NCBI GenBank assembly: GCA_032717465.1
Contig: CM064684.1
Location: forward strand, 45,001-109,000
Reading direction: 5' to 3'
Source: Coenobita brevimanus
Lineage: Eukaryota > Arthropoda > Malacostraca > Decapoda > Coenobitidae
Length of the DNA: 64,000 nucleotides
The notes under the pieces were generated by a model. The model did not search any database and was not told the origin of the DNA. It was given only the letters and a program-made list of their open reading frames with translations. A program made the translations under genes and the position numbers. Of this stretch, positions 32,039-43,186 are shown piece after piece (positions within the stretch are counted from its first letter, which is position 1; every line of letters begins with the position of its first letter).

Positions 32039-32624
32039 ACAACATCAGACAATAAGAAAGCCAATGAGCGTAGCCTCATCGATTAAGGAGCCTCCCAAGT
32101 TCCTCTTTCTTATTTGGTTGATGTATCTAGTACGCCAGTTTACTCTTGTGTCTTATTTATGTAATCTGCGTTGATATCAAACATAAATAACATGCCAGAG
32201 AATACTAAGAAATTTATATTCAAAACTGACTGTAAGGAAAGTGGTGAAAGAGAGCCTCGGAGGCTAACGGACAAACGGGGTTGATGTGGGTTACAAATAG
32301 TTCTCATCATCCCGGTAAGCAATGAAGTTGGTGTTGTTGTATGAAGCATGATTACTTTTGGCATGGCAGACTGCATAGTACTTCTGGTTTAGCGATATAT
32401 TTTCCATGTTATACATTTATGTGGTAATGTATTCTTATGAAATCTTCTTTAATTTCGGCATCATTGGTATAACCAACACAGAAGAAAGTATTAGGGTGTA
32501 ATGCACACAAATGAATTGCTGAAGAATGGGTATTACGAATTCATCCAAAACAAAGAAAGTGTAATGTATTAATTAAATCACTTCAGAGAAGGCGTTCCGA
32601 AATCTCCTACCCCGTTAAATTATA
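32039..32624. other. 3' flank of the repeat-protein gene
   Basis: Expected 3' UTR. AAATAA near 32184 and ATTAAA near 32570 are possible but weak polyadenylation signals. The minus-strand open frame at 32140-32376 has no support. Confidence 0.4.
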
Positions 32625-33415
<791 letters not shown>

Positions 33416-34245
33416 CTTATTTTTCTTCATCGGAGTACATTCTGTAATCAGTCTCTCTACTCTCGAGTTAGATTTGTAGATGATGTTTGCTTCATTCCAA
33501 TTGATAGTGTGGCTATATTTCTCTGCATGTTTAAATGTACCACTAGAGTCTTGCGCTTTTCTAAATGAATGTTTATAGAATGTTGCTTTATTTTCTCCTA
33601 GACAGATTTTCCAGTTTGGCGGCCTACGTGTATGTCATTACATCCACTGCCTACATGGTACTGTACATAGTATACATTGCCATGCTCAGTAATAGGACTG
33701 TTTTTAATAAGTCATGATTTTAAGGTTGTCGTTTACTTAAACACAACACTTGCATCTAAACATCGTAAAATATTTGCTAAGGGTTCTAGCTGCTTTTCAT
33801 TCGGTAGGGATAGAATATTATTTTTCCTAAAAGACTTCTTGTTAGTGTCACAAAGTGCTACCACAAAATGTGCCCTTCGCCTTGACTAAACATTGCTGAA
33901 TTATAAGATCAAGGCAGCATAATTTCTTTCCAAAACTATAGACTTTTCAATTTCTTCATTCAAAAATTCGGAGTCAGAAATTCTCAGGGTTCTCAAGAAC
34001 ATGGAAGGAAATGAGGACTGTTTATTTGGATATGATTATTTGGGAAATAAAGTATATATGAATCCTCTAAGATGATATTTCTGAAGACCTAAACATTTTA
34101 ATGTACCACCACCATTTCAAATTAGTGTCCAAAAATGGCAGAGCTGTTGGTTTCTTCTTCAGTTCTGAACGAGATTGAAGGGACAAGGTCATTAAATTTC
34201 CCGAAAAACATGTCGGGATTTTCACTAGTAGGCCATAAACATAAG
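33416..34245 (-). pseudogene. Penelope-like element: RT C-terminus and GIY-YIG endonuclease remnant
   Basis: Read on the minus strand in changing frames. At about 34200-34120: FNDLVPSISFRTEEETNS and ALPFLDTNLK, the end of a Penelope-type RT. At about 34025-33905: FLRTLRISDSEFLNEEIE. At about 33690-33610: YHVGSGCNDIHVGRQTGKSV, corresponding to the GIY-YIG start. At about 33575-33445: FYKHSFRKAQDSSGTF, HAEKYSHTINWNEANIIY and RVERLITEC, with the conserved His, Trp and Glu positions of that nuclease. Many stops and frame breaks show it is long dead. Confidence 0.75.
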
Positions 34246-34450
34246 CTAGAAAGCACTCAGAGAGCGCATACCTCCGCCAATGCCACAAATGCCTGCATTT
34301 TTACATCGTTCTGGGCATAATTTGTAGGCATTTAAAAAATCCACAAAATTGCCATATCTCACAGTGTTCACAAGACAAAAAAAAAAAAAAAGTGTTCAGG
34401 AGTAAAACTTACCTTCATATAACTTCCCACCATCCTAGTGCAAAATTTTT
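34246..34450. repeat. Dispersed 'CCTCCGCC' repeat, copy 3, and flank
   Basis: GCTAGAAAGCACTCAGAGAG and CGCATACCTCCGCCAATGCC match the ends of copies 1 and 2. The remainder (to 34450), with a poly-A run near 34376, is probably the rest of the same repeat. Confidence 0.5.
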
Positions 34451-34456
34451 TCAGCA

Positions 34457-34482
34457 CCCCCCTACCCCTGGGGGTAGGGGGG
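34457..34482. other. Perfect GC hairpin at the RTE-2 5' end
   Basis: Arms of 12 bases (34457-34468 and 34471-34482) are exact inverted copies separated by two bases. It lies at the start of the RTE-2 leader; a related CCCCACGGGG hairpin precedes the leader fragment at 29165-29255. Confidence 0.8.
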
Positions 34483-36003
34483 TTTTTCAAGAATACTCCC
34501 CTAGTATCCCTGCTTGTCATAAAAGGCGACTAAAAGGGTTGGCGGAGGGTTAGTGCCCCTCCCCGGAAAACAACTAACTAAAAAAACAAACAATAAGCCT
34601 CGGACAAGGACTGACCAAACGATGACGACCCAGGACCGACCAAAGGACATGGTTATCGGAACGTGGAATGTAAGGGGAGCGAATGATGAGGTGAAAGAGA
34701 GAGAGATTGTCCAGGTGCTTGAGGGTGCGAAAGTGGATGTGTGTGGAATAACTGAAACAAAATGGAGAGGAGAAAGTGTGAGAGAATGGGAGTATGGATG
34801 GGGTATATGTGCAGGAGTAGGTGAGAATGAGAGAGCAAAGGAAGGAGTATGTATAGTTGTGAGTAAAAGATGGAAGAAGAGCATAAGACAGTATGGATCA
34901 GTTGGGTCAAGGATTGTGTGGGTAAGATTGAAAGTTGGAATACAAATGTGGGCGATTGTGTGTGTGTATGCGCCAACGCAAGATCGTGCTAGAAGAGTGA
35001 GAGAAGAGTTCTGGACAAATGTAGAAGTGTGCATGGAAAAGTTTGGAAGGAATGAGAGAGTGTTTTTGATCGGTGATATGAATGGTAAAGATGGGAATGT
35101 GAAGGTGGATGGAATAGTTGGTGAGTGGGGTGTGCCTGCTGAGATAGATGAGAATGGGAGTGCGTTAGTGGACATTTATGCTGGGAGGGAGTTGGTGATA
35201 GCCAATACCCTCTTCAGGCATAAAATGATCCACAGGTATACATGGCGAGTGATGAGAAGAGTGGATGGTGAACTGAATGAAAGGAAGGCAATGATTGATT
35301 ATGTGCGTGTGGATGAAAGGATGCGAAGATGTGTAATGGATGCAAGAGCTTATAGAGGTTGGGGGAGTGGACTTTCTGACCACTACTTGGTGGTGGCCAG
35401 AATTAGGATTCAAGTAAGATGGAGGAATAGAAGAAGGGAAAGACGAGAGGAAGGAGTAGTTGCAAGGAGAGTGGAAAGGTTACAAGAGGATGAGAAAAAG
35501 GCAGAGTATAAGAGAGAAGTGGAGGAACGATCGGGCAAATATGAATTGGAGCAGATGGGAGACGTGGAAGGTGTGTGTAGGATATTTACAGAAGAAATAT
35601 GTGCAGCATGTGATGTGGTGTGTGGAAGAGAAGACGGAGGGGGGGTGCAAGGAACAGCGTGGTGGACTGAAGAAGTGAGACAGGCTGTGGCACAAAAGAA
35701 GAAAGCATACAATGAATGGATGAGAAATAGGGGCGTGGAAGAAGTTGAGAGACGGAAGAGAGAGTTATATGTAGAAAGAAAGAGAGAGGTGAAAAGATTA
35801 GTAAGAGAGAGTAAGAAGAGAGTGGATGAGGAATTTGGAAGGAATTTGAGTGTAAAGTGGAGGGACTTTAAGAAAATGTTCTGGAAAGAGGTGAAAAGAG
35901 TAAGACAGGGTGGAAGTGAAGTTAGCAGGGGAGTGAAAGATAAAAATGGTAGATTACTAGTGGACAAGGGAGAAAAAGTGAGCAGATGGAGAGAACACTT
36001 TAA
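34483..36003 (+). mobile_element. RTE-2 5' half: leader and endonuclease, 3'-truncated
   Basis: The leader carries AGTATCCCTGCTTGTCATAA, GGCGACTAAAAGGG and GGCGGAGGGTTAGTGCCCCT, then the ORF begins. The LINE sequence stops within GAGAACACTTTAA at 36003, exactly where the copy at 3757-7754 carries its hAT-like insertion (4946-4953). Beyond 36003 the DNA is unrelated. Losing the 3' half is unusual for a LINE copy and implies a deletion or rearrangement. Confidence 0.85.
34622..36003 (+). CDS. RTE-2 endonuclease/linker ORF (best-preserved copy)
   Basis: About 460 codons are open from the ATG at 34622 to the truncation. The apurinic-type endonuclease of LINEs is intact in its key residues: GTWNVRG (Asn), GITETKW (Glu), VYAPTQ (Tyr), LIGDMNGK (Asp, Asn), DYVRVDERM (Asp) and SDHYLV (Asp, His). 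A long Lys/Glu/Arg-rich helical linker follows (AEYKREVEERSGKYELEQMG and ESKKRVDEEF), then the entry to the RT domain, KDKNGRLLVDKGEK. The enzyme nicks target DNA to prime reverse transcription. The frame runs on to a chance stop at 36109 in unrelated DNA. This resembles proteins often mislabelled craniofacial development protein 2-like. Confidence 0.85.
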
Positions 36004-36880
36004 TGTCCCACTCGTGCTGAATAATGGAGGTTACAAAACTCACAACGTGGCTTGGCTCATGCCTGGTCTGTCAGCAACCACACTCTATATTTTTTTTCCT
36101 TACCTCTGATAATATTTGACATTTTCGTATGGCTGTCACAATGCATAGCTGTTCACAACAAATTTCTATATAGCATTACTACACATTATATAATGATATA
36201 ACTTACCTAAATTATATGTAACAATGAATAGTAAAAAGGACTTCGGCTCACGCAGTGCACTTTGTTAAGCTGATGGGCAGTCATGCTGTACAGGATTTTT
36301 TGTAGGGGGTGGGGGGTCCAGTCATAGGTTCATGATGAAAGGGTGAAAGTGGAAGGGAGGTGGCGAGCGAAGCGAGCCTTTCCAGTTTTAAAGGCAATTT
36401 TTGAGGCAATTTGGAGGCCTGTGGAGGGATATATTACACAATGAAGATGATATTCAGTATAGTAAAAATGGTGATAAATATATGCAAGACAATGATCTTC
36501 CCTTTAAAAAATCTGTTTAAAAGATAATTAAAGACCACTGGGGAATAACAGGACAAAAATGCATCTGAGAGTCTCGTACGCGTATTCCTCGCATTTGAAA
36601 GTACTTTCCTAGAAAGTGAAAATTAATGCTCTCACTTAACTCCAGTGACAAACTTTATGTCATTGTTACCTTCAGACAGTTGCTGGAGATGGACTCCTTC
36701 ATGGAGTGGCACCGACATAACTTGGAGGTTCAGCTGCTAGGGTATTCAAAAACTAAAATAATATTAATGATAATAAATTCCTCCTCTATCGCCCAAGAGG
36801 ACGGTGGTGGACTGAGATGGGCAGCTCGGGTGTGCTGTCCATTGAATTCATGCATTGATGATCCTTAGACTATAATTACA
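36004..36880. other. Unassigned DNA
   Basis: A purine-rich part with GGCGAGCGAAGCGAGCC near 36361 (a short palindromic word) and AT-rich flanks. No gene. Confidence 0.35.
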
Positions 36881-37545
36881 TCATCATTGAGGAGAAAATG
36901 GTTGGATAAAAACTGCCAAATAAACATAGGCAAGCACCCACGAAGATCAGATTCATGAAGAGAAATTAAATGCCATGGTGACAGGCAGTGTCATATACCT
37001 TCTCCAGATCAAAGAAGTCCGTGATCTGGTGTTGGCTAGTGAAGAAAGCCTCACAAACAGAAGATTCCAAGGACAGTAGGGTATCAAAGATAGATAGCAT
37101 TTAACGAAAACCACACTGGACAGGGATAACAAGTCACTTCTTTCCAAAAACCACACAAGCCGACCATTCATCATCCTTTCTACGACCTTACAGATACAAG
37201 AAGTCACAGAAATGGGCTGATTATTTGTCACCTGTAGATGATCCTTACCTGGGTTGGAGATAGGGATAATTATAGCAACACCCCACCAAGCCGGAAACTC
37301 ACCAGTACACCAATTCTCTTAAAACAGGGACAGCAAAAACGAAAAGGACTCATCAGACAGGTGGCATAAAAAGGCATAAGGAATATCATCACAGCTTGGA
37401 GAAGATTTATGGCAATTTGACAAAGCTGCCCGGAGTTCAGAAACAGAAAAGGGGACGACATTATAAGAATCTTCCCCAGAGGAGACAAAATTGAAACCAC
37501 GCAACTCTAAACGCCGATACTGGCACGCCAACCGTGGCATCTCAA
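36881..37545 (-). mobile_element. Jockey/I-like LINE RT fragment (JKY-2)
   Basis: Minus-strand pieces in changing frames: NFVSSGEDSYNVVPFSVSEL, RAALSNCHKSSPSCDDIPYA, FLCHLSDESFSFLLSLF (37320-37500), then QPISVTSCICKVVERMMNGR and LVWFLERSDLLS (about 37100-37230), and FFDLEKVYDTA with the motif-A Asp (about 36995-37025). The block order is that of Jockey/I-type RTs. Frame breaks show it is inactive. It is a different family from the RTE copies. Confidence 0.8.
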
Positions 37546-38491
37546 GGCAAATATGTATCCTGCGGCGTGATTCACTTGCTCCATCCAAACACTTTAAGGT
37601 TATTTCTTCCCTCTCATTACTCTTTCCATCCCCATTGCCACTGTTGTAAGGTATATACCAGAATTGTACTGACAGTGCAAGAGTCAACAGTACCAGTAAT
37701 TTCACGGGCTCCTATAACTCAGTATCAGCTGAATTAAATCATCTGACAGTAGCCAGTTTAGAATGTGGTGCCAATGAAAAGAGAGCAAAGCTACATAGAG
37801 GACCCAGTTTCTGACATCAGATTTACAGCAGATGTTGTTATACTAGGATTATGCTAGTCTAATGGGGTTCTTCCAAACACGGGGGGACGCCAAAGCTGGA
37901 TTCGACACGCCTTAAGAACTCCAGATGGCAAGGCAAATGATTTACTGTTTCACTTGCCTCCATATACAGCTTTACATCCAAGATCGTGAGATATATCTTT
38001 AGAAAATGGCCAGTTAGAGCGAAAGGGAAATGTTAGGGGAGATCTGAAGGGAGGTGTCCTGGATATTACACTTACACTCGCCGCTGGGGTACTCCCTGGA
38101 AAAGGAATAGGGCTGGGGTTTGGCTCTATGTCTGTAACAGATGTTGTAGTGTAGTGTATCAATGACGATAGGGCTAAGGGGTAGATAGGCTACGACCCAG
38201 GCTCCGGAAAGTGGAGGCCCTATGTCTGGCTCCTCTCTCTCTTTGCCTGGCGATAGGGTTTTGTGGTTTGTGCCCAGAGTGGGTCTAGCAGTGAAGTTAG
38301 AAGGGACCTCGAGACAGTCGGGACAACAAGTTCATGTTATTCAGCCTGGGATTTCTTTTCCAGAGGCAGGAGGGCACTCTCTACCTGTGCGAGGGGATGT
38401 CTGTGTGTGGGGGGTGGGACTTGCTCCAGCTTCAGCATCAAGGTGGGGAAGCCTGCTGGTCTCCAGGGAGTGTGTGGTCTGGAACCCTACT
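37546..38491. other. Unassigned DNA
   Basis: Plus-strand open frames after 38220 extend into the minisatellite but show no domain. CTCTCTACCTGTGCGAGGGG and similar GC-rich text resemble the style of 40181-41880. Confidence 0.35.
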
Positions 38492-38710
38492 TTGCCAAGC
38501 CTCCTCTAGCAAGCTCAGTTGTGCCGCATCTAGCGAGCACACTGGAACACTGGAACTACCTCTGCATTGCCAAACAAACTCTACCACGCTCGGTTGTGCC
38601 GCATCTAACAACCACATTGGAACACTGGAACCCCTTCTGAGTTGCCAAGCCGCCTCCAGAAAGCTCGATTGTGTTGCCTCTAGCAAACACGAAGCTAATG
38701 AGCCTTTTTT
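38492..38710. repeat. 75-bp tandem repeat, three units
   Basis: Units start at TTGCC, 38492, 38567 and 38642, giving an exact 75-bp period. Shared words include GTTGTGCCGCATCTA and CACTGGAACACTGGAA. Because 75 is divisible by three, the plus frame shows a 25-residue repeat (KLSCAASSEHTGTLE and variants). Followed by a poly-T run. Confidence 0.85.
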
Positions 38711-38759
38711 TTTTTTTTTTTTTCTATCGACCATTGGAGCCGGAGCCCCTGGTCATTAA

Positions 38760-38930
38760 GGCAAAAGTATATATATATGTATATACATTGATACATATAT
38801 ACATATATATACGATCATATATATATATACATACACACATACATACACACATCCACGCATATGAACATACACATTTCATGCACACGTACATATATGTATA
38901 ATAATTTTTATTTTATTATTTTTTTGTAGT
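38760..38930. repeat. (TA/TACA) imperfect microsatellite
   Basis: ATATATACATACA-type words dominate; ORFs here are repeat artefacts. Confidence 0.85.
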
Positions 38931-39092
38931 TTTATTTTTATTATTATTATTATTTTTTTTAACCTTATATTACTTATAACCTAAAATGCCTAATCTAAAG
39001 ACCCTAAAACTAATCACCTAACAGACAAATCGCTAACCCATACTAAATCCTAAGAGACAAATAACTAGACCTACACTAATGGTAAAAAAAAA

Positions 39093-39515
39093 CTCGACCA
39101 AGAGAACACCATCGACTGCAGATATGTAATGCCTTTTTACATTACATACCTGCACTCATCACCTGATGACTGTCAGTCGAGGCACAACCTAATATAGGGG
39201 ACATCAATATATGAAAGGGAACCAGACGAGTCAGGAACATTTCCATATACGTCAGCTGTCGTCCCTAATTAGAATAACTTAAGCAAGATGGTATAATGTA
39301 TTTACATAATTTATACAAAAAGTGAAGAACCTCGCCCAGCAGACCACCAACGACTGCAACTGCCCAATACCTTTCTATATTGCACACTTGCACTCATCAG
39401 CTGGTGACTGTCAGGCGAGGAACTTGGCTTAATGTAGGGGACATCTATATTAGAAATAGATCAGTGGGAGGAGGAACTATTTCAAATATGTCAACTGTCA
39501 ATCCTAATTAATGTT
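39093..39515. repeat. Duplicated ~235-bp block in the JKY-3 3' UTR
   Basis: The two halves share ACTCATCA-CTG-TGACTGTCAG, TCGACTGCA/ACGACTGCA and TAGGGGACATC words in the same order, offset by about 233 bases. Confidence 0.7.
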
Positions 39516-39568
39516 ACAATATATACATAGTTACAGGTGATAAAAACTATAACCATACAGTAAAAAAG

Positions 39569-40180
39569 TCACATCACTCTGATCAGTCCGGTCTCTCTCA
39601 AGAAAGCCATCAATTTATCAGTCATAACAATGTCCCCATCACCCACGATGGTGGAAAGGGTGAAGGGGACGTCTGCTGCGCCGCAGTAATTTATAAGTGA
39701 AGCACGTTCACGAATAAATCGCCGACAGCGCAGGATGATATGACTGATAGATAACACCGCATCACAGATGTCACAGTGCGGTGGGAAGCGTCTTTCCATA
39801 TATGGTTTCATGTGTGTTAGAACGGTGGCATTGAGCTGTATTCTCGCCAGTACTTTTTTTTCAAGGCGACTGGGTCGGTTGGCAGTGTCCCAGTCGCCTA
39901 GGTGCGGCTTACAAGTTGGAATATTTAGTCTGGTCCATTGACCTTGCCACAGAAGATTTATTTCTTTCTTTCCGAGAGAGAGACTCGACCGTAGATCACG
40001 AGGAACGTCCCAAGTCTCCTCGAGCGCTTGTACATGAGTTCGGTTAATTGTGTATTGCACGGGGGAGGGGGGGAACACACAGGAGATGGCCGGGACTGGT
40101 TTCACTGTACCAGTGATAGCACTCAACATAGGCTCTCCCCTGGGGTCATGATTTAGTATATGCTGGGGATGGGCTATCAC
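39569..40180 (-). CDS. LINE ORF2 C-terminal domain with Cys/His motif
   Basis: 203 open codons with WQGQWTRLNIPTCKPHLGDW, RLEKKVLARIQLNATVLTHM and then CDICDAVLSISHIILRC. The C-x2-C-x8-H-x4-C spacing is the Cys/His motif that closes ORF2 proteins of Jockey- and I-type LINEs, downstream of RT and RNase H. The start is arbitrary (the upstream part is truncated). It is followed by the LINE 3' UTR. It is the longest intact reading of its family here but not a functional ORF2. Confidence 0.7.
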   Translation of the reverse strand: MIAHPQHILNHDPRGEPMLSAITGTVKPVPAISCVFPPSPVQYTINRTHVQALEETWDVPRDLRSSLSLGKKEINLLWQGQWTRLNIPTCKPHLGDWDTANRPSRLEKKVLARIQLNATVLTHMKPYMERRFPPHCDICDAVLSISHIILRCRRFIRERASLINYCGAADVPFTLSTIVGDGDIVMTDKLMAFLRETGLIRVM

Positions 40181-41880
40181 TCAGGGTAATGGGGGGGAAC
40201 ACTGTCCACAGGGGCGTATAGTAACACAAGGAGGGGGGAACACTGACAGGGGGCTGTAGACACAGTTCAGAGCACTTCTACCCACGGGTACGGGCGGTGA
40301 GTGGCGCTAGGGTGAGCCTGGGCCCTCTACACTGGCAGCCACAGGTGGCGGCCGGGAGTAGGGGACGGGCCGTCAGGGGTGCATTCCTGATGGGAGTCAC
40401 TGTTGGAGTCGCCTGGGGTCTGGATGGAGCTGAAAGACGGAGTGGTGGGCAGCCCTTTCCTGGTGGGGGCCCTGGGAGAGTGGTGGCCCTCAGGACTAGG
40501 GCCGAACAGGGCCAGGAGGCGCACAGCACGGTGCCTGCCCTTAGTTGTGGTGGGCATCCTAGGGGCGGACCTGACCTGGTCCGGACTGAGGGTCGGCCGC
40601 TGGGCTATCGTCGCTTCCATGGAGCTGCGGTCTCGCCAAGGGGAGGCAGCCGTCAGGGGATGACTGCGGCCACCTGCACTGAGGGAGATCCAGCAGCTGC
40701 TGTTGGTGTCAGGGGTGGCTCGCCAGCGCCTGGGACTGCGGTCTCACCTAGCAGAGGAGGCCATCAGGGGTGATCTGCAGTCGCTCACTCTGGGGGAGTC
40801 CGTCAGCAGCCGTAGGTGACAAGGTTGGTGCCACAGCGACAAGACGCCTGGCCTCGGAGTGGTCTTGCACTGTCTGGTCTCTGGCAGGGTACCTATGCAG
40901 GAGCAGTCTCCACTCTCCCTACAAGAGAGGAGGGGAGAGGGGCGCCTCGCTCTGCCACAGGAAGGGTGGGCTGAACAAGCAGCGTCTCAAAGGGAACCTC
41001 CAGAGTCATGGAGGGGGAATGACTGGTGGTCTGCTCCCCTACTTGGCGGGCCTGACGGTCCCTGCCGGAGCTCCATGCCGGGGTATGAAAGGGAGGCCAG
41101 GAGGACACCCCTTTGGCCAGGCAGATTTAGTGGATATTGCCTAGGTTCCCGCCTGGGGTAGCAGCCAAAGGAGATCCAGTGCACACTCCTTCAGCAACTG
41201 CTCATCCCAGGGACGACCGGGGGGGGAGGCCTGTAGGGTCTCCTGGCGGGCGCCGCAGGTCTGGTGGACACTGCCCTCCTGCCATTGGGGAATGGTCCAG
41301 CTGGGGGACGACCGGCGGTCTGCCCCCCTGGTGGTAAATCCGGTAGATGCTACCACTGGGCCCACCACCCTCCTGGGGAGTACCAGCAAAGGTCATCTGA
41401 GAGACATGCCGATGTGCTGGCTCCCGAAGGTGGGTGGCAGGAGGAGAACCGGCGGTCACTCCTCCTCCAGTAGATCCGGCGGACACTACTGTGCCGCTGC
41501 TCCCTGGGGGTAAAGTAAGACATAAGGTTCCGGTGGAATCCTCTTCTCTTGTAGAGGCAGATCTGGTGGACACTACATCCGAGGGCCTACTTGGGACTTA
41601 GCTGTGGCAAATCCCACCCTGATTCTGGCGAGTGCTTGCTCCGTCGAAGTATAATGCACTCACACTGAATACTGCCAGGTGGTCCAGCTGCGTGGAAGAG
41701 GGGCATAAGGTCATGGGGGAAGATGCTTCGGTGTAGCGCGGGACAGTGTGGGACACCTGTAAGCCCCCCTATGGCCTCCTCTTGGGGTGGTGGTGTCAGG
41801 GTCGCTCCGCCTGGTGGGTATTTCAGTAATAACAGAGAAGTGTTGTCAAACATTAAGTGTAATAGCAGTTAGTAAGTTTG
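40181..41880. other. GC-rich 1.7-kb block, unidentified
   Basis: Markedly GC-rich compared with all flanks and open in several frames on both strands for 60-160 codons; the longest plus frame is 40297-40773. Words such as GATCTGGTGGACACTAC, GATCCGGCGGACACTACT and GGTCTGGTGGACACTGCC recur at 41255-41575, indicating degenerate tandem structure. The predicted peptides are Gly/Arg/Pro-rich with no domain. It may be an ancient minisatellite, a LINE ORF1/5' UTR region belonging to JKY-3, or a CpG-rich exon. I cannot decide. Confidence 0.4.
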
Positions 41881-42437
41881 TATAGCTCCAGTGCTTGTGA
41901 GAACAGTGAAGTGAAGTTGGAAAGCATTGGGTGGCATTATTTGGAAAATAAAGACAGTGAACTTAAGATGCCAGTGTTTATTTTCGCCTCAGCTGATCTT
42001 GTGTGCTGTACACCAAAAGGCTGATCATAGGAAGAACAACTCACTGGGCAACGTCCTTCCTATACTGGACTACTGCTGTTGGAGCCTGTGGCAGTGTGGG
42101 GTCAGGATGTAACAGCACGGACATTCAAAACATTCCTGGATCTGGTCCTGACTGCTGAACTGACTTCCAACAGCAGCAGTATCAAGGGAACAACCATTCC
42201 TAATTTACATACTATGGTGGCAAATATACCAATAAAAGAATACTGTTGATATTTTAGTCCATGAAATAAAGAAAAAGACAGATGCAGAAAAAGATATTTA
42301 TTATAAACTCTCCATTACATCTAATTTCATCTAGATATACATAAAACAACACAGTTATGAGAATTTCCTATTCTATATTCTATATGGCAGAAATGTACAG
42401 TATGAAAATACCAGTGAAAGAATTTTACCTATTACCA
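41881..42437. other. Unassigned AT-rich DNA
   Basis: No gene or clear repeat. Confidence 0.35.
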
Positions 42438-42688
42438 TATGTTAGTGGTAGGTGGCGGTGACCATCATTCACTCACTTGATGTAGTGCTGCCTACTTCTT
42501 CCTTAGCCTTTATCATTTTATTTTTTTCTGTGCCTGCCCCCCTCTCTTCCTATTTTTCCCATCTTTCCTGTCACTTCTTATTGCTTTTCTTTCCTTTACA
42601 GGTGGCTTTACATTGAGTGACAAGCCAAATGGTTTCCTGTAAGCCAAGAAACCATTTACAACGCTGGGTGGTAACCATATAACCAAAT
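42438..42688 (+). mobile_element. Foldback family: internal fragment 1
   Basis: GGTGACCATCATTCACTCAC at the left, a C/T-rich middle, then ACATTGAGTGACAAGCCAAA, TGGTTTCCTGTA and GGGTGGTAACCATATAACCA. In reverse complement the same text forms the interior of the long inverted-arm elements at 45733 and 50600. Confidence 0.65.
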
Positions 42689-42812
42689 CCTACCTGTCAA
42701 TAAGTGGGTTGGTGGAGGGTTAGTGCCCCTCCCTGTAAAACAAACAACTCAAAGTCAATGGCCACCCCTTATGGGATTATGGCATCTGGCAATAGACAGA
42801 TAGACAATATTT
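42689..42812 (+). mobile_element. RTE-2 leader joined directly to RTE-2 3' end
   Basis: CCTACCTGTCAATAAGTGGG and GGTGGAGGGTTAGTGCCCCT match the 5' leader of RTE-2 (34509-34560). About 60 bases later, GGCCACCCCTTATGGGATTA and GGCATCTGGCAATAGACAGA match its 3' end and (GATA)-type tail. The whole coding region is missing between them, so this is a mini-copy of about 120 bp. Confidence 0.7.
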
Positions 42813-43186
42813 TAATCCTGATAATTCTAATCTGGATATTATAATTCAACATACACAGCATAAAACACATCAGTGAAAAGATATCTAATAATATTCCACT
42901 GAAAAACAATCCTCGCACGCATAAATTTTATCATAACATTGCTCATAAATATTATAATCATTACTTTCCTACTTCAATCATCACTGCCTTAACTATTCTC
43001 AGTTGAATAAAGTCATCCGTAATTAGCTTAATACTACAACTGCTGTTATCCTAACCTTGATTCCAGTGATATATCTTCTTAGTTTATAATTTGCTACATT
43101 TTCCAGATGATGATCTTAAAGTTAAAGAAACCATTTTTGGTAGAGTAATAATTAGGGTTATTGTAAAAACTCATTTTTTTTGTTTG
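42813..43186. other. Unassigned AT-rich DNA
   Basis: No gene or repeat recognised. Confidence 0.35.

Larger units (their letters stand above)
38931..40180 (-). mobile_element. Jockey/I-like LINE 3' end (JKY-3) with long 3' UTR
   Basis: A minus-strand ORF (39569-40180) is followed on the minus strand by about 640 bases of 3' UTR that contain a duplicated block (39093-39290 and 39326-39515), and ends at a T-rich run (A-rich on the minus strand) near 38931-38960. Truncated at the 5' end. Its relation to the RT fragment at 36881-37545 is unclear; the order on the minus strand rules out one simple collinear copy. Confidence 0.65.

Noticed and set aside
31953..32174. 73-codon ORF overlapping the end of the repeat-protein exon
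   Set aside because: Out-of-frame shadow of a well-supported coding exon.
34553..34621. Earlier start for the RTE-2 endonuclease ORF
   Set aside because: The extra codons come from the untranslated leader and begin with GTG; the ATG at 34622 directly precedes the conserved endonuclease start.
36881..40180. A single collinear Jockey/I-like LINE from 36.9 to 40.2 kb
   Set aside because: On the minus strand the C-terminal domain (39.6-40.2 kb) would come before the RT (36.9-37.5 kb), so two insertions are needed.
40297..41573. Several Gly/Arg/Pro-rich ORFs in the GC-rich block
   Set aside because: High GC content removes stops in all frames; no frame is favoured and no domain is visible, so no gene is called.
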